A DNA stretch of 64,000 bases, taken from positions 5,877,501-5,941,500 of the forward strand of contig JAWNZC010000314.1 in assembly GCA_035771165.1 (NCBI GenBank). Reading direction: 5' to 3'. The position numbers and the translations under genes were made by a program. This document shows, piece by piece, positions 60,323 through 64,000 of the stretch; the stretch's first letter is position 1; each line of letters opens with the position of its first letter. This DNA is from Paragorgia papillata (lineage: Eukaryota > Cnidaria > Anthozoa > Scleralcyonacea > Coralliidae). The notes beneath the pieces were generated by a model. The model was given only the letters and a program-made list of their open reading frames with translations. It searched no databases and had not been told where the DNA came from.

Positions 60323-63300
60323 CATAATAATAATAAAAAAAAAAAAAATAATAAAAATAATAATAATAAAAATTCAAATAAAAAATATATAATTAAAAAA
60401 GGTATTTTCTCAAACCTTCACAGCTCCACTCAACAAAGCCGACAGCATCCCCAAAGCCATTGTAAGTGTCTCCAACTCAAACGCACCAGTCCCAGGCTCC
60501 TTGGAAGACGTCTCAACATACACGTGATGAGCACGTGTTAAAGTGACGTCAATAAACGTGATCATGTGATGTGCATTCTTAAGCACAGATGGTCCAAGCT
60601 TCTCACACATCAACGCCAACACTTGGAAAATCATCAACGCTTTCATTTTCTTAATTTCTTCGAAATTTTGATCTAGAATGATTTCCTGGACTTGTCGTAG
60701 AAGATAAAGGAAGAAATTTCCTGGAACATCCTCCTGACTTCGCAGGTTTTCAAGAATTTCAACCAAACACATTGCTCTGGTTTCCAACGTGTTCTTCTCT
60801 TCTCCAAGAATATCTTCAAGGCTGTTTGCTTGAGCATTCATTTCACCTTGTGAGAGATCTGTTCTAACTAACATCACCCCTCCACCTTCTCCGTAACCAA
60901 AGGCGCAATGTGACGTCATCAAGTGCACCTTGGTCACGTGTTCTGTACTCGACTTATTCTCGGTCTCCATAAAGTGTTTTGTAGCATGTATGTCAGGTAG
61001 TTCATTGAATGCCAAGACGTAAAGCATTGTCATAGCATCACGTTCATTTGATTGCTTCAAAAACGTTGATAGCAGTTCTTGCACAGCTGTTCTGTCAACG
61101 AAAAATTTAATGAGGTACACGCACGCAATGGCAAACAATTCACGTATATAGTGACGTATAACGACGGGTATAATGACGCATACAGTAATGTGAAAATGAC
61201 GTATACAGTGACGTAATTTGACGTGTACAGTGACGTAATTTGACGTGTACAGTGATATATAATTTGATGTGTACAGTGACGTAATTTGACGTATAGTGAC
61301 ATAATTTGACGTGTACAGTGACGTAATTTGACATGTAGTGATATATAATTTGATGTGTACAGTGACGTAATTTGACGTATAGTGACATAATTTGATGTGT
61401 ACAGTGATGTAATTTGACGTGTACAGTGATCTTTAATTTGATGTGTACAGTGATGTAAAAATGACGCATACAATGACGTATACAGTGACGTAGGAATGAC
61501 GTATGCGGTGACATAAAATACCGTATACAGTGATGTAATTGACGTTTTCAGTGACCTATACAGTTTAATAATGGTTGATAGGCTGATATGTTTAGCACAG
61601 TAATGTAGTTTACCTCACGTGGGAAACACCATGTCTGGTAAAACAGAAAAGCTCAAACAATGGTGCTATAATTCTCTCAATGTTTCTCATTACACAACGA
61701 TCAGAGTCAGGCGCTGCAACAAATATCTGTTGGTTGAAAAATATTCAGTTTTTGAGTTATAAAGTTGCTGTTTAGTAAACGAAAAAGGTGGAAAAAAGTG
61801 GTAAACTGCGGAACCCTTCATCAGAGTAAAACGTAATAACAATAGATTTCTCTTTGCATTACTGCCATTTGCAAGCGACCGTTAGGCGAGCGATTTTTTT
61901 CATGTTTGTTTACGTTTGAAAGTTGCACGTTTCACCAGAAAACGTTGAACGTTTAAAAACAAATCAATCAACTTGCGGCGTCATTTTGACAGGTTTCTTT
62001 GAACTGACGCCGCAAGTTGATTTATTTGTTTTTAAACGTTCAACGTTTTCGTGTGAAACGTGCAACTTTCAAACATAAACAAACATGAAAAAAATCGCTC
62101 GCCTAACGGTCACTTGCAAATGGCAGTAATAAAACGTTGGAAAATGACATACTTTGTGCAGGTCTTCTATACAATGAGTCAGCTCTCTTTCATCGACCAG
62201 TACCATACATTTCTTCAAGCAATCTACACAAAGTTTAACATAAGCACAGATTTAGCTGAGAAATACTTGGCTGACCCAGCTGAGTGAGAAAAATAAAAAT
62301 GTACATGTATGATTGTATTTTGGACTAACCTGATACCTCAGTAGCCAGTAGAAAAGGTTTCATTAGAGGGTTAGCAATATACTCAGCAGCTATATCTGGG
62401 TACCTGCTCATCATTGCATGAATAATCTCCACTGAGACACAACCATATTGTTGACGTAATTTAGCATTAGGAAGATGAAGCAGAGCCAAGACCTTTGAAA
62501 AAGAACCATAAAAAACTAATCTAAAGTTAAACTATAAACTTTGGAAGAATTTGTTTCTCACATTCCACTAAACTGTACTATATTGCCCTGTACTGTGCTG
62601 CATTGCTGCAGCATTGTATGTCCTTTACTCTACTCTACTCTACTCCACTCCACTCTACCCCACTCTACTCCACTCCACTCTACTCCACTCTACCCCACTC
62701 TACTCCACTCCACCCTACTGTACACTCTACTCTACTCTACTCCACTCTACTCTACTCCACTCTACCCCACTCTACTGCACTCCACTCCACCCTACTGTAC
62801 ACTCTACTCTACTCTACTCCACTCTACTCTACTCTACTCCACTCTACCCCACTCTACTCCACTCCACTCGGCTCCACTCTACCCCACTCTACTCCACTCC
62901 ACTCCACTCTACTCCACTCCACTCTACTCTACTCTACCCCACTCTACTCCACTCCACCCTACTGTACACTCTACTCTACTCTACTCCACTCCACTCGGCT
63001 CCACTCTACCCCACTCTACTCCACTCCACTCCACTCTACTCTACTCCACTCTACTCCACTCCACCCTACTATACACTCTACTCTACTCCACTCCACTCTA
63101 CTCCACTCTACTCCACTCCACCCTACTGTACACTCTACTCTACTCTACTCCACTCCACTCCACTCCACTCCACTCCACTCTACTCTACTCTACTCCACTC
63201 CACCCTACTGTACACTCTACTCTACTCCACTCTACTCTACTCTACTCCACTCTACTCTACTCTACTCTACTCTACTCTACTCTACTCTACTCTACTCTAC

Positions 63301-63832
63301 TCTACTCTACTCTACTCTACTCTACTCCACTCCACTCCACTCCACTCTACTCCACCCCACTCTACTCCACTCCACCCTACTGTACACTCTACTCTACTCT
63401 ACTCCACTCTACTCTACTCTACTCTACTCTACTCTACTCTACTCCACTCCACTCCACTCCACTCCACTCCACTCCACTCCACTCCACTCCACTCCACTCC
63501 ACTCCACTCCACTCCACTCCACTCCACTCCACTCCACTCCACTCCACTCCACTCCACTCCACTCCACTCCACTCCACTCCACTCCACTCCACTCCACTCC
63601 ACTCCACTCCACTCCACTCCACTCCACTCCACTCCACTCCACTTTACTCCACTCTACTCTACTCCACTATACTCTAGTCCTCTCCACAGTAAATAGGAGT
63701 TTGACTCTAGAATATAATTCCATACCTGAGGAGATATAGCTTTATAATAATCATCGGGTGACTGTACTTGTAAAGGACAGTTAGCTATAAGTTGAGCAAT
63801 TGCTTCACAAACTTTCCACTCCATTGAAGTGC
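53125..63832 (-). CDS. TANGO6: Gene 2 (span): TANGO6 homologue, 5' end off window
   Basis: Overall entry for nine minus-strand exons (63,832 to the stop at 53,125; about 727 codons). Human TANGO6 is about 1,090 residues, so the N-terminal third lies beyond 64,000. Known: TANGO6 (TMCO7; yeast Rtp1-related) is an alpha-helical HEAT-repeat protein with RTP1 C-terminal domains, implicated in Golgi organisation and secretion. Seen: the strongly conserved block GELAPYYFESLVQAFLTGVK, RASSLSNLGELCRL, VVHE, VEVRQAAVLVITLILRGLG and the terminal LALAELEKIM..LFPRQ. Exon phases agree except at the exon 6/7 junction. Introns hold MITEs, a tRNA SINE and simple arrays. It looks intact and functional. Confidence 0.92.
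53380..53570. repeat. Dispersed repeat (AGAGCAAAGTG...CCTTCATCAGAGTAAAA)
   Basis: Also at 61,795-61,840 and 63,930-64,000. GATAGAGCAAAGTG occurs at both ends, with GGAGCCCTTCATCAGAGTAA between. Confidence 0.75.
53778..53891 (-). CDS. TANGO6: TANGO6 exon 8
   Basis: Acceptor TTATATTTTAG before 53,891; donor GTAGAG|GTAAGT after 53,778; phase 0 both sides. Translation IFYCVGSVLKSDEAVEVRQA, AVLVITLILRGLGNSSVE; the HEAT-like helix VRxAAxxVxxLxLRGL is diagnostic. Confidence 0.93.
53935..54910. repeat. Dispersed foldback repeats in TANGO6 intron 7
   Basis: 53,935-54,210 is the inverted relative of 42,390-42,625 (GAACGAGGGATGTATG, CCAAGAAAGTTTTGTC); 54,205-54,270 and 54,670-54,910 are two halves of the TTATCAGATTTAAAACACGA family, split by 54,275-54,665, which contains no gene that I can see. 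Confidence 0.7.
55280..55521 (-). CDS. TANGO6: TANGO6 exon 7
   Basis: Donor CACGAG|GTAAAT after 55,280 (phase 0 out). Translation KLGEALLRATKRCGELAPYY, FESLVQAFLTGVKDKDSFIR, ASSLSNLGELCRLSPHTLPS, VVHE, the most conserved TANGO6 block (RTP1_C1). The best acceptor (TTCTTTTTCTAG before 55,521) gives phase 1, but exon 6 appears to end in phase 0. The weak AG before 55,507 would fix this, or exon 6 uses a donor after 56,770. Confidence 0.88.
55735..56300 (+). repeat. (GTT/GCT)n trinucleotide arrays in two blocks
   Basis: 55,735-55,985 and 56,150-56,300, GTTGTTGTT with GCT and GTC units. Between them GTGGTGTGGG..CCCACATGAAT..CTTCCCCC is repeated near 56,670-56,715, so part of the flank is duplicated. 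Confidence 0.93.
56330..56605 (+). mobile_element. tRNA-derived SINE, well preserved
   Basis: Box A TGGCACAGTGGTTAGTAC and box B GGGTTCGATTCC at tRNA spacing (head 56,333-56,405), then a body with TTTCCTCCGGGTACTCCGGT, TTCCTCCTGTAGTAACACTGG and a TATAAATAAGG tail. Probably the youngest SINE in the window. Confidence 0.9.
56783..57316 (-). CDS. TANGO6: TANGO6 exon 6
   Basis: Acceptor GTGTTGTAG before 57,316; donor GTACAG|GTGGGA after 56,783; phase 0 both sides. Translation VNSSDYVKLQGLVPLLQQIS, ELANDLLVLILTRQ, then a low-complexity Ser/Lys/Glu linker, then FDKAFELLCDPLLPARGHAL, MRLAGLLRSRDAKALE, LAAVEGLVAAADVRTKEVLP. The disordered linker between HEAT blocks is also present in vertebrate TANGO6. 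Confidence 0.92.
57350..57545 (-). repeat. Tandem/dispersed repeat with TGGCGTTAGCCAGA core, inverted relative of 8,455-8,740
   Basis: Two near copies of GAAGCCTGAnGACGAGTCTT and CAGCACAGGGAGAGGTCCA, with CTGGCTAACGCCAGACGATT between. Confidence 0.85.
58360..58660. repeat. Dispersed repeat ending CCTCATGAATTATTAATGAG
   Basis: TTATCAGATTTAAAACCACGAGG...GTTTTAGATCTGATAAAACACG inverted words plus the family end. 57,550-58,350 shows nothing that I can name; 58,800-58,990 has a small palindromic repeat (GATCGTTATGGGCAT / ATGCCCATAAAGATCGG). Confidence 0.75.
59030..59740 (-). mobile_element. tRNA(Thr)-like SINE split by a roughly 570-bp insertion
   Basis: Box B half (GCGGGTTCGTATCCCAGC, minus) is at 59,070-59,115 and the box A half (TGTAGCTCAGTTGCTAGAGC, minus) at 59,690-59,725. 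The insert begins CGTAGCCTAGTTTCCAAGCC and ends GGCCTAGAAACTACG (inverted ends) and is rich in AAGGCCTAG words. Confidence 0.75.
60078..60250 (-). mobile_element. 5S-SINE body, headless copy (minus)
   Basis: Minus strand matches 49,640-49,800: GTGTCGTATGGCGGCTGCCT, CCACGTTGATCTGCGTCCTTC, CAGCCGCTGGCTGCAAGTAAGG. 59,340-59,600 and 59,760-60,075 are unassigned. Confidence 0.85.
60277..60375 (+). repeat. (AAT)n array
   Basis: AATAAT with an A-rich interruption, about 40 bp from the exon 5 donor. Confidence 0.95.
60416..61091 (-). CDS. TANGO6: TANGO6 exon 5
   Basis: 676 nt, the largest exon. Acceptor TTTTCGTTGACAG before 61,091 (phase 2 in); donor GTGAAG|GTTTGA after 60,416 (phase 0 out). Translation TAVQELLSTFLKQSNERDAM, LEDILGEEKNTLETRAMCLV, FFLYLLRQVQEIILDQ, ALMIFQVLALMCEKLGPSVL, MALGMLSALLSGAVK. 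Helical HEAT-type repeats with a poorly conserved insert (TENKSSTEHVTK). Confidence 0.93.
61140..61560 (+). repeat. 22-bp minisatellite (GTGACGTAATTTGACGTGTACA)
   Basis: About 20 imperfect units combining GTGACGTAATTTGACG with TATACA or GTGTACA; TGACGT words dominate. It begins about 50 bp upstream of exon 5 in transcript order. Confidence 0.92.
61614..61726 (-). CDS. TANGO6: TANGO6 exon 4
   Basis: Acceptor TTCAACCAACAG before 61,726; donor CGTGAG|GTAAAC after 61,614; phase 0 in, 2 out. Translation IFVAAPDSDRCVMRNIERII, APLFELFCFTRHGVSHV. An internal AG (TTGTTGCAG before 61,713) could be used if exon 3 were skipped. Confidence 0.87.
61858..62131. mobile_element. Long palindromic foldback, about 274 bp
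   Basis: ATTACTGCCATTTGCAAGCG...CAACTTGCGGCGTCA at left, mirrored almost perfectly on the right, with an 8-20-bp loop near GACAGGTTTCTTTGAAC. It lies between TANGO6 exons 4 and 3 and reaches within about 22 bp of the exon 3 donor. Confidence 0.92.
62153..62223 (-). CDS. TANGO6: TANGO6 exon 3
   Basis: 71 nt. Acceptor CTTTGTGTAG before 62,223 (phase 1 in); donor CACAAA|GTATGT after 62,153 (phase 0 out). Translation CLKKCMVLVDERELTHCIED then LHK. Found because phase on both sides demands it and its helical pattern fits the TANGO6 alignment. Confidence 0.8.
62330..62492 (-). CDS. TANGO6: TANGO6 exon 2 of those visible
   Basis: Acceptor TTTTTCAAAG before 62,492; donor ATCAG|GTTAGT after 62,330; phase 0 in, 1 out. 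Translation VLALLHLPNAKLRQQYGCVS, VEIIHAMMSRYPDIAAEYIA, NPLMKPFLLATEVS. Confidence 0.88.
62620..63690 (+). repeat. 1.07-kb pentamer array (CTCTA / CTCCA)
   Basis: Mixed CTCTA, CTCCA, CCCTA and CTGTA units to about 63,440, with a recurring 60-110-bp higher-order pattern marked by CCACCCTACTGTACACTCTA (at least seven times), then a homogenised CTCCA block (63,441-63,642). All three forward frames are open, giving spurious 360-378-residue frames. Confidence 0.97.
63726..63832 (-). CDS. TANGO6: TANGO6 exon 1 of those visible
   Basis: Acceptor TTGTTTTTAAG before 63,832 (phase 1 in); donor CCTCAG|GTATGG after 63,726 (phase 0 out). Translation TSMEWKVCEAIAQLIANCPL, QVQSPDDYYKAISPQ. 63,840-64,000 carries a dispersed repeat and no further exon. 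Confidence 0.9.
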
Positions 63833-64000
63833 CTTAAAAACAAGATTAAATAAACCTCTCACTAGAGCTAAGAGAATCCAAAGAATTATTTGTCAACTAG
63901 CCACTAAAACTATATAGAGTCATGCATAGACAGTGTTTTGAGTAGAGCAAAATGAAAGGTGGTAAACTGCTGAGATTTTTAGTAATGAAATACTGATGTT

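Noticed and set aside
62541..63739. Three overlapping frames of 360-378 residues
   Set aside because: Pure translation of CTCTA/CTCCA repeats; a period of five with no stop keeps every forward frame open.

Overview
This is a eukaryotic, metazoan window. Its genes are split into short exons with GT-AG introns. The extracellular domains (MAM, LDLa, C-type lectin, SUEL lectin, F5/8C, PA14, pentraxin), the LINE and SINE families and the foldback MITEs point to an early-branching animal. I infer an anthozoan cnidarian (coral or anemone), but nothing here proves the species.

Two genes can be reconstructed, both on the minus strand and both cut by the window edges. Gene 1 starts at about 47,406 with a signal peptide and runs leftwards off position 1. 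I recognise 38 coding exons (about 7.3 kb, about 2,400 residues). Domain order from the N-terminus is: signal peptide, 18-nt micro-exon, MAM, MAM, unknown module, C-type-lectin-like, F5/8C (FTP-like), PA14, unknown modules, MAM, three LDLa repeats, small Cys exon, MAM, orphan MAM middle exon, unknown module, C-type-lectin-like, SUEL lectin, C-type-lectin-like, MAM N-half, pentraxin, MAM C-half. Nearly every module is bounded by phase-1 introns, the mark of exon shuffling. It is probably a very large secreted or surface adhesion/recognition protein. Coral skeletal-matrix 'MAM and LDL-receptor class A' proteins are the closest known type I can name.

Gene 2 (63,832 to 53,125, minus) is the C-terminal two thirds of a TANGO6 homologue, an intracellular HEAT-repeat protein of the early secretory pathway. 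Its start lies beyond 64,000. The genes lie head-to-tail on the same strand and show no functional link. The roughly 6-kb spacer (47.4-53.1 kb) holds LINE fragments, MITEs and simple repeats.

The rest is repetitive. Simple tandem arrays (period 2-6, plus 10-, 17-, 22-, 26- and 61-bp units) cover about 10 kb. Mobile elements include three LINE fragments with reverse-transcriptase or 3' ORF homology plus one 3'-ORF-only fragment, 5S-rRNA-derived and tRNA-derived SINEs, TWA-flanked (Harbinger-like), TTAA-flanked (piggyBac-like) and 9-bp-TSD (Mutator-like) MITEs, and many foldbacks, several nested. I see no rRNA gene, no intact tRNA, no CRISPR and no prokaryotic-type system.

Exon boundaries were set by hand from splice consensus, phase continuity and domain homology. 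No transcript or database evidence was used.
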